A stretch of 64,000 bases of DNA, from assembly GCA_007258455.2 (NCBI GenBank), contig VDFB02262731.1:248001-312000 (forward strand). The letters are read 5' to 3'. Source of the stretch: Sequoia sempervirens. Its lineage: Eukaryota; Streptophyta; Pinopsida; Cupressales; Cupressaceae. Shown in pieces: positions 24,261-36,400 of this stretch. The position numbers and the translations under genes are program-made. How positions within the stretch are numbered: position 1 is the stretch's first letter; each line of letters opens with the position of its first letter. The notes under the pieces were generated by a model. It ran no database searches, was not told the origin of the DNA, and was given only the letters and a program-made list of their open reading frames with translations.

Positions 24261-24905
24261 GTGCTGAAAGCTTTGGAAGAAGCTAGTAAATCAAAAGGAA
24301 AAACCAAGGTGGCACCTGCCGCAGACATGAAGGTAGCTTTGTTCAAAAACAAGGTAGGGACCCCACCATTTATTTTAAGTTTGAGAATCTATGGGAAGAA
24401 TCTGCACAATTGTCTGCTAGATTTAGGGGCTTTTGGCAATGTTATGCCATTTTATGTATGCAAGAAATTGGGATTGAATCTTCTCCAAACAAACAAGAAG
24501 GTCATCCAACTTGATAAAACAGAGGTTAATGTAGTTGGAGAATTGAGAAATATACATGTACAAGCAGGGTTTGACCCTAGGATTCAAACCAATATGGATA
24601 TTTAGGTAGCAAACATTCCTGAGACTTATGGTATGCTTTTGAGCAGAGATCTAATGAAGAGTATAGGGGGATATCTCTCCTTCGACTTTTCACATATGTT
24701 GCTACCATGGAGGGGAATGCCTACGCAGATTAGGATTGAGAGTCAACCTTGACTCAAACATATCATCACTGAGTATGACTATCCCAATGAGGTAGCTTAT
24801 TTTGAAACTGAGATAGGGGTTTATAAAAGAGAGTAAATTCTGACTCTTTCAGTTCTTGATTCTAATGATTTGTCAATGCAAGAATTCCCTGATCCCATGA
24901 TTAGC
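24261..24905 (+). pseudogene. Element B retroviral-type aspartic protease (left copy)
   Basis: The protease matures the Gag-Pol polyprotein. The frame reads TPPFILSLRIYGKNLHNCLL, then DLGAFGNVMP where the active site should be DSGAS. The codon after the catalytic Asp (24420-24422) is TTA for Leu instead of TCA for Ser, a C to T change. KKLGLN and DKTEVNVVGEL follow, then a TAG. The downstream part (YGMLLSRDLMKSIGGYLS) reads in the same region with stops. Likely inactive. Confidence 0.75.
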
Positions 24906-25489
24906 GTAAACCAGGAGGTATTGTTTAGGAAGCTGTAATAGGATCAGTTGGTCTTAGGGGAAGATATCGATTTGTGGAGTCTTCTACTCCCAAATTGGTG
25001 CAGGTTGCACTACCAAAATCATTCAGAATTGACCTGCCAACCCTGCATCAGTGTTCTAAATCATGTTTTCCAAACTGAAGAAACTAGCCCAAGTCACCCT
25101 GAGACCATTTCAGATCACTTCTCATTTGAAGCCAAAAATGCAATAATGTTAACCAAGGATAATATACCTTCAGAGGAAGTCCTTCCTCAAACTGAACTTA
25201 CCCTGGTCATAATATTGGACCAACATAGTTATGTTGAACAACCCTAGGGTTTGTTTGATACCCCTGCACTCACAAGTATACCAGAACCCAAGGGGTTAAT
25301 CAAAGATACAGATAACTGTCAGAAAGATATCCTAGGATTACATGATATATCTAAGCGGGAATTGGATATTGCACCTGATGAACCTATTGAACACCCATTC
25401 CCAATATTTGATGCAAAAGATCAAGTGGCCCCACCTATGGTTCATCTTATCCAAGCACCCACAACAAGCTCAAAGAGATCAACCCCAGC

Positions 25490-25915
25490 TCATAATCAGC
25501 TATGGACCCTCACGTTTGATGGATCCAAATCTAAAACAGGGTGTGGTGTTGGAATTGAGTTAACTAGCTCAAAAGGGAAAACATTTTTCTTCTTCTTATA
25601 GGTTACAATTTGGATGCACTAACAATATAGCAGAATATGAAGCATTACCTCGGGGACTGATGTTCGCACATCAGAAGAAAGTTATTGCCTTAATGGTTTA
25701 AGGAGATTCAGAAGTGATTATCAAGCAAGTAAGCAGCCAGTACACATGTCACAATAAAAGGTTGGCAGCTTATAGAAATCAGGTGTGGAACCTGATTGAA
25801 GACTTTGATGCTTTTGGGATTAGTTTAATCCCTAGAGAGGAGAATCAAATAGTTGATTCATTAGTTGTTGCCGCAAGTTCCTTGGAGCCCATGCAAGGCT
25901 CCAAGCTCAAGAGAT
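25490..25915 (+). pseudogene. Element B archaeal-type RNase H, located before the reverse transcriptase (left copy)
   Basis: This domain would degrade the RNA strand of the RNA/DNA hybrid. It reads WTLTFDGSKSKTGCGVGIEL, then after a TAG at 25599 LQFGCTNNIAEYEAL, then GDSEVIIKQVSSQYTCHNKRL, then IPREENQIVDSL. The four acidic positions expected of RNase H (FDGS, AEYEAL, GDS, VDSL) are all present in this copy, though the frame is broken. The linker (RFSVELIST, KGMVALERIF) leads into the reverse transcriptase. It resembles the extra RNase H of Tat-lineage gypsy elements but sits upstream of RT. Confidence 0.75.
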
Positions 25916-26159
25916 TCTCAGTAGAATTGATATCCACCCCGGTTGTCCCTGATAATATCAGGAACTTTCAAGTCTTTGATGATGATCGACATATCCTTGC
26001 TTTTCTAGCAAGCTCAGATGTTTTCGAAGGACAGATCATCGATGAGTCCGACAGGGATCAAGGAGACTGGAACCCCGAAGACTGCGATACAAAAGGTGTC
26101 CTCAATTTAAAAATTAATAGCATTCCCAAGGGAATGGTGGCCTTAGAAAGAATTTTTGA

Positions 26160-27240
26160 TTCAGATCCAAGGGCTCTAGAAAAGGTATCAACCGAAGATA
26201 ATGGAGGTGAATATGAAACTCAAGTAACTTAGTCACTCGGCCCTTCAGCGAATGCTTAGGGAAAAGTTTGCCCTAAAGCGCCTAGGAGAAAATATATTAG
26301 AGGGCATTGAAGAAAATATCATATTAGCTTGGGGTATGAAGATCCAAAACATTTGATACTTAAGTGTGATAACTCATACTATTCCTTTGAAGCCCGGTTA
26401 GACCATTTTGGCGCGTAAAACAACGCCCCGCCAACTCTAATTGGAACTACATCGATCTTTAAGGAAGTTCAGAAATTGCTTTCTGCAAGATTAATCTTCC
26501 CTATATCACATTCAACATGGGTGGCTAACTTGGTTCCAGTTCATAAAAAGAATGGGGAGATCAAGCTATGTGTAGATTTTAGGAATCTGAATAGAGCTTT
26601 GGAAAAAGACAACTACTCACTCCCCTCTTTGGAAAAAGTTTTGTAAACTATCAATGGGTCTCAAATGATGTCATTCCTAGATGGTTATTCTGGGTACAAT
26701 CAAGTGATCATTAATTATGAAGATAGAATGAAGACAACCTTCACTACTAAGTGGGGAACATTTTCTTACAGGAGGATGCCATTTGGTTTGATAAACGCTG
26801 GAGCAACCTTTCAACGTGTGATGGACGCATCATTCAAAGATTTGATTGGTAAATGCATCATCATTTATATGGATGACCTGACAGTATTCTCTAAAGATAG
26901 ACTAAAACTATGCCACAGACTTGGCTAAAGTTCTTTGAAAGATGTATCCAATATGGTGTTTCTCTGAATCCTAAAAAGTGTGTGTTCAGGGTTTCTAAAG
27001 GGAAGCTTTTGGGACACATAATCCTGAAAAGAGGGATATCGATAGATCCAGACCAAGTTTAGTCTATTTTGAAGTTAACTATGCCAGGAAGTAAGAAGGA
27101 GATGAGATCTTTCTTCAGAAAGATCAACTTTGTGAGGAAGTTTATCATAGGTTTTGCAGAGATTGTTAAACCTTTCAATAAAATGATGAAGAAAGATGTT
27201 AGAATAGAATGGAGTAATGAGGCAAAGGCTTCTTTTTTTT
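26160..27240 (+). pseudogene. Element B reverse transcriptase (left copy)
   Basis: Copies element RNA into DNA. Motifs in order are THTIPLKP (damaged), STWVANLVPVHKKNGEIKLCVDF, RNLNRALEKDNYSLPSLEK, MSFLDGYSGYNQV, TTFTTKWGTFSYRRMPFGLINAG, ATFQRVMDASF, then IIIYMDDLTVFS with an intact YMDD box at 26866-26877. NPKKCVF and KLLGHII follow. Frames change before 26520, near 26900 and near 27000, and stops are present. The YMDD and the FLDGYSGYNQ Asp are intact, so this copy preserves the active site better than the right-contig copy. Confidence 0.85.
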
Positions 27241-27640
27241 AGGTTAAGCAATCCATTCTCGTGAGGGCACCAAGCCCTCACCAATCCTCACTACCCCAGC
27301 TTCTCATTTTATATTTATTATTTCTTTCCAAACACTCTCATGTGTAGCTATCCCGACACAACTAAGAGAGTGGGGGATGAAAGGCCAATTCATGAGCCTC
27401 CATTTGGAATGTTGAAGCCGCACCCACCCTTTGGAGAAACAAGATTTTGCATTGGTTAGAGCTCATCAAGAAGTTCAGGCATTATATCCTTAAAAGTCAG
27501 ATCATTGTTGTGGTTCCTGATGCTGCTGTGAAGTCTCTACTTATGTAGAGCGAGTTGGGAGAACAAAGGGGGAAATGGATGGCTATTTTGCAGGAGTTTG
27601 ATCTGGAGATTCACCCTATGAAACTTGTCTGAGGTCAAGG
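27240..27640 (+). pseudogene. Element B gypsy-type RNase H (left copy)
   Basis: Remnants of the RNase H that normally follows reverse transcriptase are readable in several frames: FALVRA-like (TRFCIG in a shifted frame), KKFRHYIL-like, VVVPDAAVKSL, KWMAILQEFDLEIHPMKLV. The usual Y-x-DAS start motif is not present; the matching position here is degraded. Heavily frameshifted. Confidence 0.6.
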
Positions 27641-27743
27641 CCTGTCTAAAGCAATAGCGGATGTTGGTAAGAACATTACTTGTCAGCAGTACACAACATA
27701 GTCCTTTTCTAATGACTCTTGGTATGTCGATAATATTTATTTC

Positions 27744-28994
27744 ATGCTCAATAATCGGTGCCCAGAGGGAATGAATACAACTCAGAGGAGAGCACTGAGA
27801 ATGAAAAGCTCCCATTATATGCTCAAAGGAGGATTGTTATACAAAAATAATTTTGAGGGGGTTTATCTACGATGCCTCGATCAACAAGAAGCTAAGCACA
27901 CAATTGTTGAATTTCATGGGAAACATGGCACAGGTCATGGTTCTACGGATTCTTTAGCACATCAGATCCTCAGATCTGGTTATTATTGGCCATGTGTGTT
28001 TAAGGATTCCCACCAACATGTAAGGACATGTCATATATGTCAAACTTCTGCATCAAGAGAGTGTCATCCAACCATGCCATTCCCAACATCCTTCTTCATC
28101 CAGTCCATACGGTAATTAACCCAAATTCTTTTGTAGGACATAAATTCATTTTGACTGCCACAGATTATTGCACGAGATGGATAGAAGTTGTACCTTGCAA
28201 GAATAGCACAACAGAGGTAGTAATCAAGCTCCTCACTAAATGCATCACAACCAGGTTTGGAGTACCCTTTGCATTGGTATGTGACAATGGCCCTACCTTT
28301 TCTTCTATCAAGTTCATTTCATGGGCTTATGATCATAGGATTGTTTTCTTAAAGTATTCTTCAAACTATTATCCTAAGTAAGGAAATGGAGCTGCGTAAT
28401 CAACTAATAAGAATCTCCTAGGAGTAATTGAAAAAACTATTAGAGAACAATCCTAGAGACTGGCATACCTAGTTAAGATTTGCATTATGGGCAGATAGGA
28501 CTAGGATCAAGGTTGCGTTGAAGACTTCACCATTTAAGCTAGTGTATGGCCAAGAGCCTGTATTCCCTATTCACTTGCAAATACCTGTCCTAAAATTTAT
28601 GCAGGAATTTTACTCTAGTGATGATAGAATTGAAGAAAGGTTAGTTGGCTTGCTGAAATTAGAAGAGCAGAGAGATGTTGCCTTGCAGCAATTCTTTAGG
28701 CACTAAGCTATTGTGAAAAGTTGGTTTGACAAAAGAGCCAAATGCAAGGCTTTCAAGATATCAGACCTTGTCTTATTGTGGGATAAAGTTAATGAGAAGA
28801 AGGGTGACCACCAGAAGTTTGATAAGCTCTGGTTGGGTCCCTATCAAATTGCTGAAATCCTAGGAGAAAATGCCTTCCGGCTGAGTAGTTTAACAGGAGA
28901 ACCTGTTCCATTGCCTGTCAATGGACAGTTCTCAAACATTATTTTGGGTCGTAAAAAGGTCTGGTATTTTTTTGGGTTGTATATATGTAAATAG
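27744..28994 (+). pseudogene. Element B integrase (left copy)
   Basis: Inserts element DNA into the genome. The zinc-binding HHCC part reads GKHGTGHGSTDSLAHQIL, YYWPCVFKDSHQHVRTCHICQ. The catalytic core has LTATDYCTRWIEVVPCKN, FGVPFALVCDNGPTFSS and YYPK. The first catalytic Asp segment (WALDFIG in the right copy) is replaced here by unrelated sequence at 28085-28115, and the catalytic Glu codon is TAA (28397-28399). The C-terminus keeps LKTSPFKLVYGQEPVFP and the GPY/F motif LWLGPYQIAEILGENAFRL. Non-functional. Confidence 0.85.
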
Positions 28995-29058
28995 TTTGTT
29001 GTTCCGTTCGTTTTGTCTTTTCCTTGTTTTTTTGTGGGGACCTTCATTTTATTCAATT

Positions 29059-29070
29059 GAGTAAGGGGGT
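29059..29070 (+). other. Polypurine-like tract, GAGTAAGGGGGT
   Basis: The tract is followed at once by TGTTAT, the same six bases that start the 5' LTR. It is either the true 3' polypurine tract, making the 3' LTR about 3.7 kb, or an internal one. The right copy has the same at 52839-52850. Confidence 0.5.
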
Positions 29071-29487
29071 TGTTATTTGAAGTATACTCTGGTTACTAGG
29101 AGAGAAGTTGGTTTAGATATTTTAAGGTTTCCTGATTGGATGATTTTGTTTTAAATTCATTGTTTTATGTCCATTGTCAATGAGAGTTGTGGAAAGTCAT
29201 TGAGAACAAGGTGTAAAGTAAGCAACCTTCACTAACTACGATTGAATCTATCACAAATCATCAGAAACATCTCCTTTTGTAATGGTATATTTGTCTTAGG
29301 ACAATGGTGTTCCAAGATTTAAGTGAAAAATATGATTCCCTAGATGCTGTTATGAGGTCCATGGTAGTTTTCAACCCAGTACAGATGTTGGAAATTTGAC
29401 ATATTGAGAAGGAATTGAATGAAAAAGAAAAAAAAGAAAAGAGTGCTATCTAAGAAAAGAAAACTCAATACTGAATGGGTGATTCCA

Positions 29488-29612
29488 GTATCTCTACCGG
29501 GGCTATGGATGCCTGACTAGCAGTAGAGCAATGTTGTGAGAAAACTAGAGGTATCTCTGTCGGAGCTGTAGACGCTTGACTGGAAGCGAAGCAATGCCCA
29601 GGATATCATTGC
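29488..29612 (+). repeat. Two tandem hairpin-forming units, about 63 bp each (left copy)
   Basis: Unit 1 pairs CTCTAC (29492-29497) with GTAGAG (29523-29528). Unit 2 has CTCTG (29555-29559) facing CGAAG (29587-29591), with one mismatch and one G-T pair. Both units share GCTxTxGAxGCxTGACT and AGCAATG. The right copy (53281-53405) has better stems. Confidence 0.6.
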
Positions 29613-29893
29613 ACAACAGTTAAAGGGAATCAACTCATGTAGTTCAAACTCAAGAGATAATTTTTCAAAAAAGATGAGGAAATTTGTAAAGGGTGATGCA
29701 CCATCAAGCACACACATAGATTTAGGGTAGCCGTTGATTTTACATTTGAGACTTTAGCCTGAACCCTTGTTTAATAAACTCCAATCTAACCGAATTGCGG
29801 ATGTCCATAAAACCAGAGTTATGCGTAACCGAATCAGCTTCCGAAAATGCTTTAAACTACTTTTCCCAAGTCACAATTGTTATTATGTCTTGG

Positions 29894-32797
29894 TGATAAC
29901 CACCCCATTTTAAATTTGATTAAAATAACCTTTTTGCTCTTTGTGTTTTTCCCCGATTTTGTGAGGATTTCTTTGCCTCAGTATGTGCTTAATATGTTTA
30001 TCTTGCTTGCCCAAGTGTTCTCCTGTTGCATAAGCATTGAAAATATTATGTTTTAAGTGAAGTTTTGGATTTTACTTCATCCGATTTTCCCAGTTTTCTT
30101 TCAAACTCTGGTTTCAAAGTTGTTGTTTGGGTTTTTGAGCCAGTTCGGGATTGTCCACCCCGTCCAAATTTTCCCAGATTGCGCTCGAAGTCCGGCTTGA
30201 CCTGTTTTACACTGTAGTTCAAAGATTTCTGGCCTTCGCGGAATTCCGCTTGGGTCGGATTTTTCCGGATTTCCGTCTGGCCGTCGGGTTTCCGAGTTTG
30301 GTCAATTTTCGGAGCTTTATGGCATTTTGCTTTATCATTTGTGTTCTCTTGAGTTGAGATGTTCAATCTTGTTGTGCTTTAAAAATGTTATGGTCTTGCT
30401 TGGAGTTCAAATTCTTGTGTGTTTGGGCATTTCATGGCTTGCCCTGTGTGTTCATGGTTAAAATCTAGGGTTTCATGCCTAGAGCATCGCCATCTCGTCT
30501 TGATATGCTTTCGATTGAGCTTAGGATTCGAAGAAGATCTATAGGAGGCTCATGTTAAATGATTTTCGTGCCCAGGGTCCTCAAATTTATGACCTTTGGT
30601 CAATTTGAGCAAAGTCGTGGCTGGTGTTCGGGTTTCCTGTCGACCTCGGGATTTTCTTGCCTGACCGGATTTTCCCGGAGCCCTTCAGTTTCCCGGAAAT
30701 GTGCTAGTTTCCAGAGTTTTGTGCTCTTCGTGGAATTCCAGTCCGGACGGATTGTTTTGAATTTTTTGCCAAAGCTTCGAGTGACTTGAAACTGTTAACA
30801 CAGGAATGATTTAGGTGATGAATGCTTGATATTCCATGCTTATTTTGATAGATTTCACAATGTTATATGCATTCCTTCTTCATTTGAATGATCTATTGGT
30901 GAACCTTATGCCTGCTTCGGAATTCTTCGTTCTGGCTGGATTTGCTAGGTTTCCTTCAGTTTTCTGAAGTTCGAAGTTTTGAGTCATCCGCGGAATTCTG
31001 GTCCAGCTGGATTTTTCTGAATTCTCTGCTATGCTTTGTGGAATTTAAGAAATTGGATAAAATTGATGAATCTAATGATGAATGCTTAAACATATCTTGC
31101 TTTAGCTTGATGAATTTCACTATTGTATGTTGCTTATGTTCATTTTGATGATCCAGTGTTGATGCTTAATGGCTAATTTAATGGTTTTATCATGATTTTA
31201 AGCTAACACTTGGATGAAAATGTTTTCAACATTTGGATTCTCACATTGGTGTTTGATGAATGTAGGTTAAGTCTAGCAAGGCAGTGGTTGGAGAGGCTAA
31301 AGGACACAAAGGGATCATCCATCTCTGAGGCAGAAGGAATGAAGTTGTACCTGAAGAGTATGATTCCTGGGGGGCAAGGTGACATCAGTCTGGTTTGAGG
31401 TTTCAGATATGAATATGCACACCCTACTACGAAGGACTAAGGCTATCATGGGATACAGTAACTGGGCACTAGCTGGATGACGCAGCGACCTACAGTGCAG
31501 TCATTAATGAATACCAATTGAGCAAGAGAGAATGGGACAATGCGATGAGGCAGCTAAAGAATGATATTAATGCTATTGAATGGCGAACTAGGATTTTGCC
31601 TATGCCACTTGTGAATAGCTTGCAGAGGACGTTCTTGATGATGAAGGCCAGAATGGAGCAAGGTATGGGCGAAGTGGGGGAAGCAGTTAATGCAAAGTTG
31701 CATCAAAAGTCGTGCTTCCTCATCGTTTCGCTTTGCCTCTTCTTCACGTGTTTTGATCTGAGTTATGAGGGAGATCTTGGGCTGATATGGTCGGTGCCCT
31801 TGCATTTAATGCATGTTTGAATTTGTTTCAAATTCTTCTGGGGTCGACTTGCTCTGTGACTGAATTATTGTAAACCCTAAACTGGGTCGACGCATCTGAC
31901 GCGTTTTATAAATATGGTGTTTCGCCTCTTTTGTAAGGGTTAGACAAGTTAGAAAAGAGTTAAGAAAGGGTTAGAAAGTTTTAGAAGGGTTAGAAAAGTT
32001 GGAAAGAAAGCTGGCAAATTAGTTAGCAAGCTGGAAGAGGCAGAAAGGTAGAGAAAAGGTTAGAGAAAGAAAGTTAGGGTTTTTAAGTAAGTTAGACATT
32101 TGTTTGCGCCTCGGTCAGAGGAGGAGGTGGGATGTATCTTCTTGATTTCTTAGCATGATGGAGATAATTTGAAGACATGGGTTTCTTCAGACCGGAGGAT
32201 CTTGCCGATTTGTAAATGTCAGCCTCTTATCGGACAAAAGAGGGAGAGCTTTTAATTTAAACCTACTCTTATATTATGCTCTAGAATGGTATTCATTTTA
32301 AGTTAATTCATTTGATTTGAAAAGCTTTCAAGGAATAAAATTTTTATCTTATGTTTTGTTTGAATGATGATTTTGCAATCTACCGTTAAAGTTTGCACTA
32401 TGGAATGAATGAAACTTTGTATCAATTATGTTAATTTTATTCTCATAGTCAGTTTAGGGAATTCCTTTGAAGGCAACAAGTCGGATTAGTTGAATGAATC
32501 AACATCCTTTTCAGTTTGAAAACCTTGATCTATCTTTTTTTTTATTTCTTTAAAAACCACCGGTTAAAGTAGGTTTAGATAGATGTTTGATCTTGCACCA
32601 ATCCAAAAGCTCAAAACCAATAGGCCCCTTGAATATTACAGCCATATTGACCACTTCGTGAAACAACAACGTTATGAACCAACATCAAAGACCTTGGGAG
32701 GTGATCAGTTTGATTATTGATTGTCTCTTTCACGAGAGGTGAGATACTTTCACTTTTATCTTACCTGGATGTTGTGGGTCAACTTGGCACCTCAACA
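29894..32797 (+). repeat. 3' LTR core of element B (left copy)
   Basis: It starts TGATAACCACCCCATTTT and ends CTTGGCACCTCAACA, aligning with the 5' LTR. The 5' third is the most diverged part, and a TTAGAAA(A/G)-rich short repeat lies at 31940-32070. If the tract at 29059 is the real polypurine tract, the LTR starts at 29071. Confidence 0.75.
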
Positions 32798-33358
32798 CTA
32801 CCCAAAGGTAATGACCAACCTAAGGAATCTAATGAAACCATCATCAAAATCCTAAAGCATATTGTCAATGATACTAGTTGTGATTGGTATTTTCAGCTTC
32901 ATCCTACTTTATGGGTTTATTGCACTAGTATTTGCTCATCTATCAGAGCCACCCCATATTCCCTTTTCTTCACAACCAAATCTATTTTTCTAATAATTAT
33001 TGAGTTACCGTCCTTGTACATTTCCTTGTAAGATCTCATTGATGATGAGGAGTACTGAGTTGCATGTCTCCAAAGGTAGAACTACTTGATGAAAAAGACT
33101 CAATGCTCTAAACCACTTGAAGAAATATCAAAATTGGTTGCATTACATCTACAATGAGCACATTGAGACCAAATATTTTTAAATTGGTGACCTTGTCTTG
33201 TAACAAAATCAAAAGAACATAACTCAAGATCATGAAAAGAAAGGAAAGGTTGAGTCATTGCTAGATATAGATATGGAGCATACAAGTTGGCTACATCTAA
33301 ATTTCAAGAGATTGAAGAGCCACTAATTATCATTCATCTCAAGTATTTCCATGCTTGA
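32798..33358 (+). pseudogene. Integrase C-terminal fragment of gypsy element C
   Basis: Directly after the LTR of element B, a frame reads LPKGNDQPKESNETIIKILKH, DWYFQLHPTLWVY, ATPYSLFF and ELPSL. This is the region after the catalytic Glu of a Ty3/gypsy integrase. It continues in other frames with DEEY, KKTQCSKPLEE and GAYKLATSKFQEIEEPL to a TGA at 33358. The family is not that of element B, whose integrase tail differs. Element B (or its source copy) had inserted into this gene. Confidence 0.75.
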
Positions 33359-34628
33359 ACATGTATCTATTCAAAAGTCTCAAAGAAGTCAAAAAATAAA
33401 ATAAAGTAAAAGAATTAAAAATAAAGAATAAAGATAAAAATTATCCTCTAGTGAAACCATTTCTATGGTGCCTTGGGCAAGTACCATGAATAAAACCTAC
33501 TTACAAGTATCATGTGTAGTACCTTGTATCTATTACCTATCTTTTGTATTTTTAACTTAGGGGCATCTTCGTTGCATGCTTCCCATCCATTTCATATGTC
33601 ATATATCACCATCTTATTGCATCCATCCATGTACATCTTGTTTTGACTTTGTAAAGGTTTTGAAAAAACCTATTGACTTATGCTTTAGGAAATCCTTTGA
33701 TCACTCCTTATATGCACATTTAGTATTGTGACATGTGCTCCCTTTGATTCATAATCCCCATAAGCCAAGACATATAATAACAAATAAACCTACAAAAACA
33801 TTGATGCTCTTCAACCCTTTTCTTTTACTCATATCAAACATAAGAAAAACAATTAAACATCCCAAAAATGATCGATTTAATTTACATGTAGGATTATGTT
33901 TAAGTTTTGGAGAAAACCTTGTTAATAATCACATTGTTCATCCTACCATCAAGATATATCATTACCACATACAATATCAATATCACTATCTTATCCTTTA
34001 AATCACTTAGTTTTTTACTATAGAAAGAAGCAAATATCTATGTGTCTTTTTATTCACTTTTCAAACTCACTTGATTTTTTTTGTTTTTGTTTTTTTCCTT
34101 CAATGTATTCCACCAAGATTGTTGTGATCCATTATATCTAGTTCTATTGATCCCAATGTATATATTTCCGTAGACCAAAAAATGGATAATAAATAGTCTT
34201 GAGTATCATGAGATGGTATAGTTTATTAGTTATCTAATGAAGTACATGTTTAATGATACTGCATATCATTATATTCATGTTAAGATTTGTAAGTTGTCTT
34301 ATATGCAATATAGTCTAGGTTTAATGATTAAGAGTATCCTGATTGGTGGATTGTTTATTATTAAGGGAAATTGTGTTTAGTAAATTGACCATGTATATAT
34401 CTATGTTATTTTCAGAGTAAGTAAAGTTATGTTTTGAGACTGAGGATAAATTTCCATGTAAATTCCAAGGATACAACCCTTTCAAATCATAGAATGATAA
34501 ATAAAATTGTTGGTTTTCAATACTCATTTCTTCATTAAGGGTGTTAGTGATCTCTGATTTAGGGATCTTATTAATTTAGTCATTTAAGTGTGATGTAGAT
34601 ACATATAAATACATATACATGTATACAT

Positions 34629-34666
<38 letters not shown>

Positions 34667-36400
34667 GTTGTGTGTGTGTGTGCATGTGTATATATGTATT
34701 TGTATGTATGCATGTATGTATGTGCATATGTATGTATGTATATATGTATTTATGTATATATATACATATATACATACATATGTATGTATGTATATGTGTG
34801 TAGATATTTATATAAACATTGTTATTGTGAAGTATCTATGCAAGTAAAATATTATCTTGTATTGAAAAGATTAAGATAGAGGTGTGTGAACAATGACACA
34901 TATACATATAGGAATGTGACCTTGCACTTTAAAACATTGGCCAAAGTAATGTAATTGTTGCTTGTATTGTCAATTCATAATGTTTGATAGGATGCATGTT
35001 AGTCGGAGTTGTCATGCTTAGCTAGAGGATATTTAGAGTTGCATGGAAGATTGTATGTGATAGATTTAGTACACCTCATATGTTTGTAGAATTTTGTATC
35101 TATTAACCTTGTGAAGGGTAGGTCCATTTATAGTTGGAAGGTGTGTGGGGAACCATTGGTTTAAGGTTGGAGGAAAAGCACTTGGATGATGCTCTGAGCC
35201 CTCTTGTAGTTGAAGAACATTAAAGGCTTGCTCATATAGAGACAAATTGTATATATATCATGTTATAATTTAAAAAGTTGTAAAATTATATGTTTTAATT
35301 TGTATGCATGTTTATTAGCAACTCTCATGTACAAGTAGTGAAATTGTCAAATTGATTTATATGAGAATGCACATAAGTGTTAATTTTATTTGAAAGGAAA
35401 CATTTCTATTTATATTTACAATATTTTCATACTTTATTATTGTTTAAATATATCAATAAACTCATTAAAACAAGTATGCCAATATTCCTATTTTTTTAAA
35501 ATTGAAGAAATTTAATAGAAAATTTAGATAATGAATTATAATTCGTTACGCTAGGGGAGATTTTGATTCCTTATTTTTGATATGTAGGTGTTAGGAGATA
35601 AAGAGGAGAATGAACCCCTATTAGAGTGTGGGCATGATGATGCAAGGGTGACTAATATATGGAGATATTGGTGTAATATATCATTCAAAACACCATTACA
35701 TCCCCCATGAACTTAGGAGGTCGATCCAATGGAGAGGTTGTGGAGAGGATGTCCACATGGGCAGAGAGGGAATGGATATGGAGGTATGGGAGAGGATGTA
35801 GAGATTGTGGGAGATATAAAGTAGAGGGAGAGGGAGGGGTGCCCATGATGGTAGCTCCCCTAAAGTAGATCAATTATAAGAGATAAGAGAACAATAATCT
35901 AGGTATATGGTTGGTAATTTTTTGATGTTGTATTTGTGATTTTTGTACTATTTCTAATCCAACAAATGCAATGCATGTTTGGTTTTTGTGAGATTACCAC
36001 ATAGTGGATGCCACTCAATTCATTGATAGTAGAGTGACTTAAACAATATGATCTAGACATTGCTACAAACATGATTGAGCATATTCATGCTGAGGTGGTA
36101 TTATTTGCACTACTTAATCCAATGAGTCGAGTGGAATTTGTATAAAGGGGCACAAATGATCAACCATGACATGTATAAAAGAACTCAACTATGATATTGA
36201 ATTGATGCTCTAATATAATAGAGAAAAACAATAGTTGTTTTGATTTATTAAATGATTTTTTACCTCCAATCTAGTCTTATTGCTATGGTTGCATCCTTAT
36301 GAGAAAACCCATTTATTTTTATTACAACAAAGCACTTTCAATTGATATGTGCCTATATTCTCTAACTTAAAGTATAATCTACCATAATATAATTGTAGAG
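33359..36400. other. Element C trailing sequence and AT-rich spacer
   Basis: The first 150 bp match the post-pol segment of element A (10760-10910). Beyond that I see only AT-rich DNA and one microsatellite, with no recognisable gene on either strand. A 3' LTR for element C was not identified. Confidence 0.5.
34575..34815. repeat. TA/CA/ATGT microsatellite cluster
   Basis: Runs of (CA)n, (TA)n, (TG)n and TATGTATG lie next to each other. The Tyr/Ile/Cys-only frames across them are artefacts. Confidence 0.9.

Larger units (their letters stand above)
19278..32797 (+). mobile_element. Element B, left-contig copy: Ty3/gypsy LTR retrotransposon, 13.5 kb, chimeric
   Basis: Boundaries are TGTTATACC after GGTCC at the left and CCTCAACA before CTACC at the right. 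Inside, in order, are primer-binding-like site, gag, protease, archaeal-type RNase H, reverse transcriptase, gypsy RNase H, integrase, a non-coding segment with tandem hairpins, and the 3' LTR. The flanking five bases do not match (GGTCC against CTACC). The left flank is a transposase gene and the right flank an integrase gene of element C. The two halves therefore come from two insertions, by misassembly or recombination, with the switch probably within 20982-23640. Confidence 0.8.
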
